A DNA stretch of 64,000 nucleotides, taken from contig NZ_JADIKM010000002.1 of the NCBI RefSeq assembly GCF_044904665.1, positions 310,001-374,000 of the forward strand, written 5' to 3'. Below are positions 1-9,097 of the stretch, in pieces. The notes under the pieces are model-generated. The model did not search any database. It saw nothing but the letters and a program-made list of their open reading frames with translations, and had not been told where the DNA came from. Position 1 is the first letter of the stretch. Each line of letters opens with the position of its first letter. Both the position numbers and the translations under genes were made by a program. Origin of the DNA: Dyella_A ginsengisoli (GTDB taxonomy: Bacteria > Pseudomonadota > Gammaproteobacteria > Xanthomonadales > Rhodanobacteraceae).

Positions 1-29
1 TTCAGGGGCAAGGCGGAGGCAGAACGCCG

Positions 30-2720
30 TCAGTCGAGGATCACTTCCTCCGCGTCCTCACGCAGGTTGTAGGGCGAGGACATCACCTTGCCGTAGGCCC
101 CGGCCTGGGCGATCAGCACCACGTCGCCCTCGCTCGCCTCGGGCATCCGGCGGTCGGTGCCGAGCACGTCGCCGCTTTCGCAGATCGGCCCGACCACCTG
201 GACCAGCGCGGTGGCCGGTTCGTCCAGGCGGGTGAGGTTGACGATCTCGTGCCAGGCGTCGTACAGCGCCGGGCGGATCAGGCTGTTCATGCCGGTGTCC
301 ACGCCGAGGTAGCGCAGCGCGCCCTTGCCCTTCTGCTGGGTGACTTTCGCCAGCAGCACGCCGGCGTCGGCCACCAGGTAGCGGCCCGGCTCCATCCACA
401 GCTGGTAGTGCGGATAGGCCGCCTTCACCTCGCGCAGCACCTTGTCCAGCGCGGCGATGTCCAGCCGCGCCTCGCCCGGGTGCGAGGGCACGCCGAGGCC
501 ACCGCCGATGTCGAGGAAGGCCACGCTGCCGATGCGCTCGGCCAGGCTGGCCAGCTGGGCGTAGACCTCGCCCCAGTGGCCGGCGTCGAGGATGCCCGAG
601 CCCAGGTGCGCGTGCAGGCCGCGCACCGTGACGCCGTGGCGGTCGGCCAGGCGCAGGAAGGCATCGAGCTGCTCCACCGGCAGGCCAAACTTGCTGCCGC
701 TGCCGCCGGTGCGCACCTTCTCGTGGTGGCCCAGGCCGCGGCCCAGGTCCAGCCGCAGCACGATCTCGCGGCCGCGGAAGGTGTCGCCCCAGTGTTCCAG
801 CGGGTACAGCGAGTCGAGCGACACGGTGGCCCGCGTGGTCAGTGCCCAGGCGTAGTCCTCGCGCGGGGCGAAGTTCGGCGTGAACAGCAGCGGCGCGCTT
901 TCCGGCACCGCCGCGATCACCGCCTTCAGCTCGCCCGGCGAGACGCACTCGAAACCGAAGCCCTCTTCGGCGATGGCCTTCAGGATGGCCGGGTGCGTGT
1001 TGGCCTTCACCGCGTAGTGCAGGCGATCCACGGCGGCCAGCGTCTTCAGCTCGCGCGCCTGCGCCCGGACGGTGGGCAGGTGGTAGACGTAGCGCGGCGT
1101 GGCCTCGGCAGCGATCGCCAGCAGGCGCTCGCGCTCGGCCTCGCGCCACCAGGCGGAGGCCGCCACCGGCGCCTCGCCGCTGCCGTACAGCGCCTGCCAG
1201 CTCGGGCCGAACAACGCGCTGTCGTCGGTGCGCAGCGCGCCGGCAGCGATCAGCAGCTCGTGCAGGTGCGGCAGCAGTTCGTCGACCACGCTCTCGTCGA
1301 CCACGAAGGTCAGGTTGAGATTGTTCGACGACTGCGAGATCAGGTGCACGCGCAACTGGCCGAACTCGGCCAGCACGCCGGACAGCGTGTGCAGCATCGA
1401 GCGCATGCCGCGGCCGACCAGGGTGATCGCCGCGCACGGCGCGATCACCTTGACCCGGCACACCTTGGCCAGATCCGAGGCCAGCGCGGCGACCGCATCG
1501 GAGTCGAGCAGGTTCTCGGTCGGATCCAGCGATACGGTGACGTTGGTCTCGGCCGAGCCGATCAGGTCCACCGACAGGCCATGCTGCTTGAACTGCGCGA
1601 ACACGTCGGCGAGGAAGCCGACCTGCTGCCACATGCCGACCGACTCCATCGACACCAGGGTGATGCCCTTGCGCGCGCTGATCGCCTTCACGCTGGGCGC
1701 ATGCTCGCGCACTTCCGGGCCGATCACCGTGCCTTCCAGCTCCGGCCGGTTGGTGTCCTTGATCAGCAGCGGCACGCGCGGCTCGCGCAGCGGCGACAGG
1801 CAGCGCGGATGCAGCACCTTGGCGCCGGTGGAGGCGATTTCCTGCGCCTCCTCGTAGTCCAGCTTCTGCAGCAGGCGCGCACCCGGCACCTGGCGCGGGT
1901 TGGCGGTGAACATGCCGGCCACGTCGGTCCAGATCTCCACCCGCGCCGCCTTCAGCAGGGCGCCGAAGTACGAGGCCGAGGTATCCGATCCGCCGCGGCC
2001 GAGCAATACCGTGCGCCGGCGGCTGCCCTCGACGTCGGCCTCGCGGGCGATGAAGCCCTGGGTGATGAACACCTCGCCGCGCCCGGCCAGGCGTGCATTG
2101 AGCGCCGGGTCCGGACGGGCATCGACCATCGCCGAGAGCAGCCGGGTGCGCTCGTTCTGGTTGGGCAACGCGATCGCGCTCAGGCATTCGCGTGCGTCGA
2201 CCCACTCGGTCGGCACGCCGCTGTGGCTGAGGAAGGCCGCGCCCAGTGCGCTGGACATCAGCTCGCCGTGCGCCTGCACCTGCGCCGACCAGGCCAGCTC
2301 GCCCAGCTCGGCCGGACCCTTGTCGGCCAGTTCGGCCAGCGTGCGCAGCCGTTCGGCCAGCGTCGGCGGCGTCTCCAGCTGCATGTGCGCCAGCAGGTCA
2401 TAGTGGCGCTGCGCGATCGCGTCGGCCGCCGCCACCCGTTTCGCCCGGTCGCCCTCGCCGCACAGCTGTTTCAGTGCGTCCGTGATACCGGTCAGCGCGG
2501 AGACGACGACCAGCACGCGCGCGCCTTCGGCGCGGCGGCTGGCGACCAGCTCACGGATGTTCTGCCAGCGGGGAAGCGTGGCGACGGAGGTGCCGCCGAA
2601 CTTCATCACGATCCAGGGGGCGTCCGCGGGAAGCGGCGCGGGGGCGGGCGGGGTCACGGGTGGTTTGGCCAAGTGGCGTGGAAGGTTCGCCAGTGTTGCG
2701 CTGCGGCAATCCGATTGCAA
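30..2720 (-). CDS. lysAC: Bifunctional aspartate kinase / diaminopimelate decarboxylase
   Basis: Fusion of the first and last enzymes of lysine biosynthesis via diaminopimelate. The N-terminal half carries the aspartate kinase signature KFGGTSVA near residue 40, followed by ACT-type regulatory sequence around residues 340-490. The C-terminal half (from about residue 540) is a PLP-dependent decarboxylase with YAVKANTHP (Schiff-base lysine), the HLGSG glycine loop, EPGRYLVA and CESGDVLG. At about 896 residues it matches a kinase plus a decarboxylase. The ACT part suggests feedback control by lysine (family knowledge). The start is uncertain: the longest frame opens with TTG at 2720, and GTG at 2657 or ATG at 2606 would also keep the kinase motif. 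The fusion is known in Xanthomonadales. Confidence 0.93.
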   Translation of the reverse strand: MQSDCRSATLANLPRHLAKPPVTPPAPAPLPADAPWIVMKFGGTSVATLPRWQNIRELVASRRAEGARVLVVVSALTGITDALKQLCGEGDRAKRVAAADAIAQRHYDLLAHMQLETPPTLAERLRTLAELADKGPAELGELAWSAQVQAHGELMSSALGAAFLSHSGVPTEWVDARECLSAIALPNQNERTRLLSAMVDARPDPALNARLAGRGEVFITQGFIAREADVEGSRRRTVLLGRGGSDTSASYFGALLKAARVEIWTDVAGMFTANPRQVPGARLLQKLDYEEAQEIASTGAKVLHPRCLSPLREPRVPLLIKDTNRPELEGTVIGPEVREHAPSVKAISARKGITLVSMESVGMWQQVGFLADVFAQFKQHGLSVDLIGSAETNVTVSLDPTENLLDSDAVAALASDLAKVCRVKVIAPCAAITLVGRGMRSMLHTLSGVLAEFGQLRVHLISQSSNNLNLTFVVDESVVDELLPHLHELLIAAGALRTDDSALFGPSWQALYGSGEAPVAASAWWREAERERLLAIAAEATPRYVYHLPTVRAQARELKTLAAVDRLHYAVKANTHPAILKAIAEEGFGFECVSPGELKAVIAAVPESAPLLFTPNFAPREDYAWALTTRATVSLDSLYPLEHWGDTFRGREIVLRLDLGRGLGHHEKVRTGGSGSKFGLPVEQLDAFLRLADRHGVTVRGLHAHLGSGILDAGHWGEVYAQLASLAERIGSVAFLDIGGGLGVPSHPGEARLDIAALDKVLREVKAAYPHYQLWMEPGRYLVADAGVLLAKVTQQKGKGALRYLGVDTGMNSLIRPALYDAWHEIVNLTRLDEPATALVQVVGPICESGDVLGTDRRMPEASEGDVVLIAQAGAYGKVMSSPYNLREDAEEVILD

Positions 2721-2850
2721 CCGGGCTTCGATTTTGGACGTTTAGACTGCCAAATACACCGACTCTGTGAATTTCTCTGGATTGCCCGTAGAGACAAATG
2801 GGCGAATCGGTGGCGATTTGCGGACATCGCCCGAAGGCGGCAGAGCAACG

Positions 2851-3400
2851 GCGTTTCGTTCGCCTTCAGCGACCGAGTCACTTTTCTGTGTGTGGCCAGA
2901 GAAAAGTAACCAAAAGAGAGGCCACCCCGCTTCCGCGCCCCGCCGGTCTGCGACCGGCGACGTTCGCGGGCGGGCTCCGGGGTTTGTCGACAGCCCATCC
3001 ATGGACTGACGCCAAACTGGCCGGCATCCATGCCGGCCACCCTTCGGGCTTTTCCTCCGCCCACCCGCCGCTGCAGAGGGGAGGAAAGGTCAAAAGCCAC
3101 GCGCGAAGCGCGCCGAAGCGTGGCGATCGCTTACGCGATCGCCACCGCTTTTGCCGTTGCTTTTGATCTCCACCTCCCTTGTGAGGCGGTGAGCTGCGGA
3201 CGAAAGGCCCGCAGGGGCATCGGCATGGATGCCGATGCCTTTTCGTCAGTGCATGGATGCACTGTCGAAAAGCCCGGTCGCGGCTCACGGACTTGCCGGG
3301 CTAAGCCCAGCAAGCGCCGAGGAGGGTCGCCTTCTCTTTGGTTACTTTCTCTTGGCGACCCAAGAGAAAGTGACTCGGTCGCCGCAGGCGGACGAAACGC
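2851..3400. repeat. About 550-bp imperfect intergenic palindrome
   Basis: This fills most of the 788-bp gap between lysAC and fumA. The left arm (from 2851) and the right arm (ending at 3400) are reverse complements with mismatches along nearly their whole length. Matching landmarks include GCGTTTCG at 2851 and CGAAACGC at 3393, ACCGAGTCACTTT near 2872 and its complement near 3370, and CGGCATCCATGCCG near 3022 and its mate near 3210. The centre is the perfect GGCGATCGC...GCGATCGCC at 3122-3143. Each outer arm also holds its own small hairpin. Apparent open frames here read through the repeat and look spurious. I see no gene in 2721-3508. Confidence 0.85.
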
Positions 3401-3448
3401 TCTAGCTGTTGATCCGGCCTGGAACAAGAGAGCCACGATCGAAGTGGC

Positions 3449-3472
3449 TTCCCGCTCTCGCGGGAATGACGA
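3449..3472. repeat. Short REP-like hairpin
   Basis: TTCCCGC-TCTC-GCGGGAA followed by TGACGACG is a 7-bp stem with the same core as the ends of the two larger repeats at 31057-31192 and 53175-53280. It lies 37 bases downstream of the fumA stop (leftward gene) and may help end that transcript. Confidence 0.6.
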
Positions 3473-3508
3473 CGATGAAGGGAACGGCGTGCGCTGCGCG
3501 CACCATTC

Positions 3509-5026
3509 TTACTCGACAATGACCGGAATCTTCCCGATCCGCGCCTGCCACTCCCGCGGCCCCGTCTTGTGCACCGATGTGCCGGCCGAGTCCACCGCCA
3601 CCGTCACCGGCATGTCCTTCACCTCGAACTCGTAGATCGCCTCCATGCCGAGGTCGGCAAAGCCCACCACCTTCGACGCCTTGATCGCCTTGGACACCAG
3701 GTAGGCCGCGCCACCGACCGCCATCAGATACACCGAGCGGTGCTTCTTGATCGCCTCGATCGCCGCCGGCCCACGCTCGGCCTTGCCGACCATGCCGAGC
3801 AATCCCGTCTGCGCCAGCACCTGCTCGGTGAACTTGTCCATCCGCGTGGCCGTGGTGGGGCCGGCCGGGCCGACCACCTCGTCGCGCACCGGGTCGACCG
3901 GGCCGACGTAGTAAATGAAGCGGCCGTTGAAATCGACCGGCAGCGGCTCGCCCTTGTTGAGCATGTCGACCATGCGCTTGTGCGCGGCGTCGCGGCCGGT
4001 CAGCAGCTTGCCGTTGAGCAGCAGCACTTCGCCCGGCTTGAAGCTGGCGACTTCATCCTGGGTGATGGTGTCCAGGTTCACCCGGCGCGCGTTGGTCGGG
4101 TTGTAGGTGAGCTTGGGCCAGTGCTCCAGCGAAGGCGGATCGAGCGCAACCGGGCCGGAGCCGTCGAGGGTGAAGTGCGCGTGGCGGGTGGCGGCGCAGT
4201 TGGGGATCAGCGCCACCGGCAGGTTGGCCGCGTGGGTCGGGTAATCCTTGATCTTCACGTCGAGCACGGTGGTCAGGCCGCCCAGGCCCTGCGCGCCGAT
4301 ACCCAGCGCATTGACCTTCTCGTACAGCTCGATGCGCAGCTCCTCGATGCGGTTGGCCGGCCCACGCGCGATCAGCTCCTGGATGTCGATGTGCTCCATC
4401 AGCGACTCCTTCGCCAGCAGCATCGCCTTCTCCGCGGTGCCACCGATGCCGATGCCGAGCATGCCCGGCGGGCACCAGCCGGCGCCCATGGTCGGCACAG
4501 TCTTGAGCACCCAGTCGACGATCGAGTCGGACGGGTTGAGCATGGCGAATTTGCTCTTCGCCTCCGAGCCACCGCCCTTGGCCGCGACGATCACGTCGAG
4601 CTTGCCGCCCGGCACGATCGAGACGTTGATCACCGCCGGCGTGTTGTCCTTCGTGTTGCTGCGCTTGCCGGCCGGGTCGGCCAGCACGCTGGCGCGCAGC
4701 TTGTTGTCCGGATCGTTGTAGGCGCGGCGCACGCCCTCGTTGACGGCATCTTCCAGCGAGCCGGTGAAGCCCTCCCAACGCACGTCCATGCCCACCTTGA
4801 GAAACACCGTGACGATGCCGGTGTCCTGGCACAGCGGGCGATGGCCCTCGGCAGCCATGCGCGAGTTGATCAGAATCTGCGCCATCGCATCCTTGGCCGC
4901 GGGCGACTCCTCGCGCTCGTAGGCGGCGGCCAGATTGGTGATGTAGTCGACCGGGTGGTAGTAGCTGATGTACTGCAGCGCGTCGGCAACGGACTGGATC
5001 AGGTCGGATTGCTTGATGGTGGTCAT
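3509..5026 (-). CDS. fumA: Class I fumarate hydratase
   Basis: Iron-sulfur fumarase interconverting fumarate and malate in the TCA cycle, cytosolic. Residues 1 to about 290 are the catalytic domain and the rest the beta domain (KLLTGRDAAHKRM, YYVGPVDP, GPTTATRMD). Candidate [4Fe-4S] cysteines sit in CQDTGIV, GAGWCPPGMLGIG and IPNCAATRH. At 505 residues it has the usual class I length. I chose ATG at 5026 (MTTIKQSDLI), because the 27 residues upstream in the open frame are low-complexity and unlike the family. It is a single gene, separated from the leftward gene upstream by a GC-rich hairpin at 5104-5136. The single-chain form matches FumA/FumB rather than the split archaeal type. Confidence 0.95.
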   Translation of the reverse strand: MTTIKQSDLIQSVADALQYISYYHPVDYITNLAAAYEREESPAAKDAMAQILINSRMAAEGHRPLCQDTGIVTVFLKVGMDVRWEGFTGSLEDAVNEGVRRAYNDPDNKLRASVLADPAGKRSNTKDNTPAVINVSIVPGGKLDVIVAAKGGGSEAKSKFAMLNPSDSIVDWVLKTVPTMGAGWCPPGMLGIGIGGTAEKAMLLAKESLMEHIDIQELIARGPANRIEELRIELYEKVNALGIGAQGLGGLTTVLDVKIKDYPTHAANLPVALIPNCAATRHAHFTLDGSGPVALDPPSLEHWPKLTYNPTNARRVNLDTITQDEVASFKPGEVLLLNGKLLTGRDAAHKRMVDMLNKGEPLPVDFNGRFIYYVGPVDPVRDEVVGPAGPTTATRMDKFTEQVLAQTGLLGMVGKAERGPAAIEAIKKHRSVYLMAVGGAAYLVSKAIKASKVVGFADLGMEAIYEFEVKDMPVTVAVDSAGTSVHKTGPREWQARIGKIPVIVE

Positions 5027-5103
5027 GAGCGGCTCGGGGCGGGGCCCGCCGGGGGGATCTCGGCGGCGCCAGCCGACTATTTTGCCCCAGTGGCCGGACC
5101 CGG

Positions 5104-5136
5104 CCAAACCGCGCAGCGCGAGGCCGCGCGGTTTGG
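5104..5136 (-). terminator. GC-rich hairpin between ompW-like gene and fumA
   Basis: CCAAACCGCGC and GCGCGGTTTGG form an 11-bp perfect stem around an 11-nt loop. It starts 9 bases after the stop of the leftward gene at 5145. There is no U-run, so it could be a weak or Rho-assisted terminator or a spacer structure. Confidence 0.5.
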
Positions 5137-5144
5137 ATGCCCGG

Positions 5145-5747
5145 TCAGTAACGATATTCGAGCTGCACCATCAGCGTGCCGACGTGGCCGCTGACGTCGG
5201 CGCCGTTGCTCGACGCCTTCAGATGATAGAAGTCGTAGTGCAGGCCCACGCTGGCACGCTCGCTGATGTCGTAGCCGCCGCCCACGCCCAGGTACCAGCC
5301 GTTGCCGCTGGCCGTCGTGCTGGCGGCGGTGGCGTACGAGCCGCTTGCGCTGGCGTGCAGGTCGGTCCAGCTGTGCAGCCAGCCGCCGCGGGTACAGAGA
5401 TACCAGGGTGCGTCGAAGCGATAGGTGGCGTTGCCGCCCAGCAGGGTGCCGCGGGTGTGCGCCTCGTTCCTCACGTTGGCGAGGTTGACGATGTACTGCT
5501 CGGACACCTTGCCCAGATCGACGTAGCCGGTTTCGATGCCCCAGGCGATCGGCCCCTGCCAGATCGCGCCCGCGCGCACGGCCCCGGCCACGTCGCTGCC
5601 GTCGCGATGATCGCCCGCATACGGCCCGTCCAGCCGGCCATCGGTGGCGCCGAGTGCGCCGCTGACGAAAAACCGCGCGTCCTGGGCATGTGCCGCCGAC
5701 GCCCATGCCATGGCGGCGATGCACGCCGCCGCAAGCTTCCTGCTCAT
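5145..5747 (-). CDS. Small outer-membrane beta-barrel protein
   Basis: A 200-residue exported protein. ATG at 5747 has AGGGAATCC upstream and opens a clear signal peptide (MSRKLAAACIAAMAWASAAHA, about 21 residues). The mature part has the alternating aromatic/polar pattern and glycine-rich turns of an 8-stranded opacity/OmpA-like porin (WYLGVGGGYDISERASVGLHYDFY) and ends in the aromatic C-terminus LEYRY expected for BAM-dependent insertion. No OmpA peptidoglycan-binding domain follows. The exact family and ligand are unknown. It is probably monocistronic, with the divergent PhzF-like gene starting 183 bases away. Confidence 0.75.
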   Translation of the reverse strand: MSRKLAAACIAAMAWASAAHAQDARFFVSGALGATDGRLDGPYAGDHRDGSDVAGAVRAGAIWQGPIAWGIETGYVDLGKVSEQYIVNLANVRNEAHTRGTLLGGNATYRFDAPWYLCTRGGWLHSWTDLHASASGSYATAASTTASGNGWYLGVGGGYDISERASVGLHYDFYHLKASSNGADVSGHVGTLMVQLEYRY

Positions 5748-5929
5748 GCTTGGATTCCCTGTGATGTTGAATGGCCGCCCGCTAGCCGCATGACTTGCGG
5801 GCGGCGCGCACGGTAGCAAGTTCGGCGGCATCGTGTCTGCCGGTCGGTTCCGATATCGACGACTTCGCAGCGATTGCCGGCACGACATCGCGCTGGCAAG
5901 GTGCCGAATCCTGCCTTCCGGACATTGCC

Positions 5930-6802
5930 ATGCCCCTGCGCCGATTCATGCAACTGGATGTCTTCGCCGACCGCCCCATGCTCGGCAACCCGCTGGCCGT
6001 GGTGATCGACGCCGAAGGGATCGACGACGCCACCATGCAGGCGTTCGCCCGCTGGACCAACCTGTCCGAGACCACCTTCCTGCTGCCGCCGACCACGCCC
6101 GGGGCCGACTACCGCGTGCGCATCTTCACCCCGCGCCAGGAGCTGCCGTTCGCCGGCCATCCCAGCGTGGGCAGCGCCTACGCGGCGATCGAGGCCGGCC
6201 TGGTCGATGCGGGCAAGCGCGCGCTGGTGCAGGAATGCGCCGCCGGCCTGCTGATGGTGCGGGTGGAAGGCGACGGCGCATCTCGGGTGATCCACGTGCA
6301 GGCGCCGCCGGCACGCATCACGGCGCTGGACGCCGCGCTGCGCCAGGGGCTCGCCGCCGCGCTGCCCGCACCGCTGGACGAAGCGGGCACGGCGCTGGTG
6401 GACAACGGGCCGCACTGGCTGGTGTGCGATCTGCGCAGCGCCGCCGCCGTGCGCGCGCTGGCACCCGATCTCGCCACCATCGCGGCGCTGTGCGAGCACA
6501 ACGCCGCCGTCGGCGTGAGCGTGTTCGGTTCGGAGACCGACGGCACCGCCGCGATGGCGGTGCGCGCGTTCTGCCCGGCCGACGGCATCCCGGAGGATCC
6601 GGTCACCGGCAGCGCGAATGCCGCGATCATGGCGTTCCTCGCCGCGCGCGGCGACACCCGCTACGGCCCGCGCTACCGCGCCAGCCAGGGCCGCGAGGTC
6701 GGTCGCGACGGCCTGGTCGACGTGGCCCGCGACGAGGCCAGCGGGGCCATCACCATCGGCGGTTCGTGTGCGCTGACCATCCGCGGCGAGCTCACGCTGT
6801 AA
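5930..6802 (+). CDS. PhzF-family isomerase-like protein
   Basis: A 290-residue member of the PhzF/diaminopimelate-epimerase fold. Seen: the N-terminal FADRPMLGNPLAVV stretch, the NLSETTFLLPP segment holding the family's conserved glutamate, FAGHPSVGSAYA in the first lobe, and DPVTGSANA in the second. These are the two anion-binding loops of the fold. No other phenazine gene is nearby, so a role in phenazine synthesis is unlikely and the substrate is unknown. I chose ATG at 5930 because homology-like sequence begins right after it; ATG at 5948 (MQLDVF) is also possible. Confidence 0.85.
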   Translation: MPLRRFMQLDVFADRPMLGNPLAVVIDAEGIDDATMQAFARWTNLSETTFLLPPTTPGADYRVRIFTPRQELPFAGHPSVGSAYAAIEAGLVDAGKRALVQECAAGLLMVRVEGDGASRVIHVQAPPARITALDAALRQGLAAALPAPLDEAGTALVDNGPHWLVCDLRSAAAVRALAPDLATIAALCEHNAAVGVSVFGSETDGTAAMAVRAFCPADGIPEDPVTGSANAAIMAFLAARGDTRYGPRYRASQGREVGRDGLVDVARDEASGAITIGGSCALTIRGELTL

Positions 6803-7016
6803 CCGCCGCCCGGATTTCACATTCCCTCGCGCTACCAGGGGAGCAAGCTCGGCGGACGACGCAGCCCTCGACAGGGGGAAGGCGGCGGCGTGCAGGGATA
6901 CACGGGGTCATCCATCCGATGACGCGCTCGACAGCGGGGCTGGAGAACAACGGGCGCGGCTTCGCATCGCCCGCGGAGAGTCCTCCAGCCTCAGCTCGCT
7001 CAAGGGAGATCCGCAC

Positions 7017-8945
7017 ATGCTCACCACCTTCCGCCACACCACTCTGGCTACCGCACTCACGCTCCTGCTCGCCGGCACTGCACATGCCGCCGACGCGCCA
7101 CAGCGACTGGACATGGGCGTCGCCCGATCCAGCCGGCCCGTCAACGTCACCCTGATGCTCAAGCTGCACGACGAAGCGGGGCTGGAGCGATTCATCCAGC
7201 AGACCGTCACGCCCGGCAGCGCGAACTTCCAGAAGTTTCTCAGCACGGCGGAATTTGCCCGCCGCTACGGCGCCACCGATGCCCAGATCACGCGCGTGCA
7301 GCGTTACCTGGCCGCGCGGGGCCTGCGCAGCGAGGTGCTCGCCAATCGCATCACTGTGCGGGTGAGCGGCAGCCTCAGCCAGTTCAGCCGCGCGTTCCGC
7401 GCACCGATCCACAACTATCGCTCGCTGGCCACCGGCAAGGTGTTCCATCGCCCGTCCGCCGCGCTGGTGATGCCGACCGAACTGGCCGACTCGGTGATCG
7501 CCACGCTCGGCCTCGACAACGAATCGACCTACCTGTCCCACCGCCTCAACACGCCGCGGCTGGCGCAAACCCGGTCGCGGCTCGGCGGCCTGAACGTAAC
7601 GGGTGCCCTGCGCAGCGCCAGCGCGGCCGGCAATCCCACCGCCAGCGGCCAGCCGGGCGAGTACACCGTGGGCGACGTGGCCAATTTCTACAACATCAAC
7701 CCGCTCTACCAGCGCGGCATCCGCGGCGCCGGCTCCACCGTGGCCATCGTCACGCTGGCGGATTTCGACCCGGCCGATGCGGAAACCTACTGGAGCGGCA
7801 TTGGCCTGGTCACCAAGCCGTACCGCATCCAGCGGATCCATGTCGACGGCGGGGCCGGGATCAACGACGGCAGCGGCGAGACGGCACTGGACGTGGAGCA
7901 GGCCGGCGGCCTGGCGCCCTTTGCCCGCGTGCTGGTGTACGACGCCCCGAACGGCGCGTCGGGGTTCCTCGACGCATTTGGGCAGGCGGTGTCGGACAAC
8001 TGTGCCGACAGCATCTCCACCAGCTGGGGCATGCCGGAGGTCTTCAGCTTCGCCGCACTCAACGTGAACGGCGCAAAGGTCAACGACACCACCGACGTGG
8101 GCAGCCTGCGCGCGTTCCACCAGATCTTCATGGAGGCCGCGGCACAGGGGCAGTCGGTGTTTGCGGCGAGCGGCGATTCGGGCGCCTACGACACCGTGCG
8201 CGGCCTCGGCCGCGGCACGGGCGTGGGTGAATTCACCGCGCCGCTGACGGTGGATTCGCCGGCCTCCGATCCCTACATCACGGCGGCAGGGGGCACCACC
8301 ACACCGGTCCGCTTCGCCTTCGGCGGCAACCCGGTGGCCTCGATCACGCAGGAAAGCGTGTGGGGCTGGAGCTACCTGCAGCGCTACTTCGACACTTATT
8401 TCGGGCCGGGCACGGTCGACCTGTTTTCGGTGGGCGGCGGTGGCGGCGTGAGCAGTTATTGGCGCCGGCCGGCGTACCAGTTCCTGACGCGCGGCGTGCG
8501 GGCCACGGAGAACAAGCAGACGCTGGACTACAACGATCCCAGCGCGGGCCCGACCACGCTGCTGAAGCTGCCCAACCATTTCCACGGCCGCAACCTGCCG
8601 GACATCTCGCTCAATGCCGATCCGGAAACCGGTTACCTGTTGGTGTCCACCACGGACGGCGGGGTGACCTCGGGCTGGGGCGGCACCAGCTTCGTGGCGC
8701 CGCAGCTCAGCGGCATCACCGCCCTGCTGCGGCAGAGCGCGGGGCACCGCATCGGGCTGTGGAATCCGCAGGTGTACTTCCTGCAGAACGTGTTCGGCTA
8801 CGGCCGCTATTCGCCGTTCAACAGCGTCAACGCCGGCGACAACTGGTTCTACCGGGGCGCGCCGCACTTCACCCCGGGCGCCGGCATCGGCACGCTGGAC
8901 GTGGAGAACCTCGACCTATTCCTGCGCAGCCGTTACCGCTTCTGA
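7017..8945 (+). CDS. Secreted S53 (sedolisin/kumamolisin) serine-carboxyl protease
   Basis: A 642-residue exported endopeptidase. A signal peptide (about residues 1-24, ending AHAAD) is followed by a pro-kumamolisin activation domain (about 30-175) and the S53 catalytic domain (about 210-640). The catalytic tetrad is visible: E288 and D292 in SGETALDVEQ, D387 in AASGDSGAY, and S558 in GGTSFVAP. Family members are acid-active and self-cleave the propeptide. There is no autotransporter or PKD tail, so export past the outer membrane would need a general secretion system. AAGGGAG precedes the ATG and a strong intrinsic terminator follows at 8992. Confidence 0.92.
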   Translation: MLTTFRHTTLATALTLLLAGTAHAADAPQRLDMGVARSSRPVNVTLMLKLHDEAGLERFIQQTVTPGSANFQKFLSTAEFARRYGATDAQITRVQRYLAARGLRSEVLANRITVRVSGSLSQFSRAFRAPIHNYRSLATGKVFHRPSAALVMPTELADSVIATLGLDNESTYLSHRLNTPRLAQTRSRLGGLNVTGALRSASAAGNPTASGQPGEYTVGDVANFYNINPLYQRGIRGAGSTVAIVTLADFDPADAETYWSGIGLVTKPYRIQRIHVDGGAGINDGSGETALDVEQAGGLAPFARVLVYDAPNGASGFLDAFGQAVSDNCADSISTSWGMPEVFSFAALNVNGAKVNDTTDVGSLRAFHQIFMEAAAQGQSVFAASGDSGAYDTVRGLGRGTGVGEFTAPLTVDSPASDPYITAAGGTTTPVRFAFGGNPVASITQESVWGWSYLQRYFDTYFGPGTVDLFSVGGGGGVSSYWRRPAYQFLTRGVRATENKQTLDYNDPSAGPTTLLKLPNHFHGRNLPDISLNADPETGYLLVSTTDGGVTSGWGGTSFVAPQLSGITALLRQSAGHRIGLWNPQVYFLQNVFGYGRYSPFNSVNAGDNWFYRGAPHFTPGAGIGTLDVENLDLFLRSRYRF

Positions 8946-8991
8946 TCTTCCGCGCATGACCGGCGTGCCCGCGCACGCCCGGGCCCCACCG

Positions 8992-9023
8992 GCCGGCCGC
9001 GCACCCGTCGCGGCCGGCTTTTT
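8992..9023 (+). terminator. Intrinsic terminator of the S53 protease gene
   Basis: GCCGGCCGCG pairs perfectly with CGCGGCCGGC across a 7-nt loop, followed by TTTTT. It lies 46 bases after the stop codon. Confidence 0.9.
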
Positions 9024-9097
9024 CCTGTCCGGCGCGGGGCTTGCCGCGCCAGGCTCCGGCACGCCATGCTCGCCCGTCCAAAAACTCGAGCCCGAGC

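Noticed and set aside
249..2909. 886-residue open frame on the + strand opposite lysAC
   Set aside because: Composition is His/Arg/Gln/Ala-rich without domains; it is the GC-driven shadow of the real gene.
2654..3166. Several 80-150-residue frames in the lysAC-fumA gap
   Set aside because: They read through the arms of the large palindrome on both strands; similar frames are frequently mis-annotated as hypothetical proteins.
5930..6802. Phenazine biosynthesis locus
   Set aside because: Only a PhzF-type fold is present; no other phz gene lies within the window.
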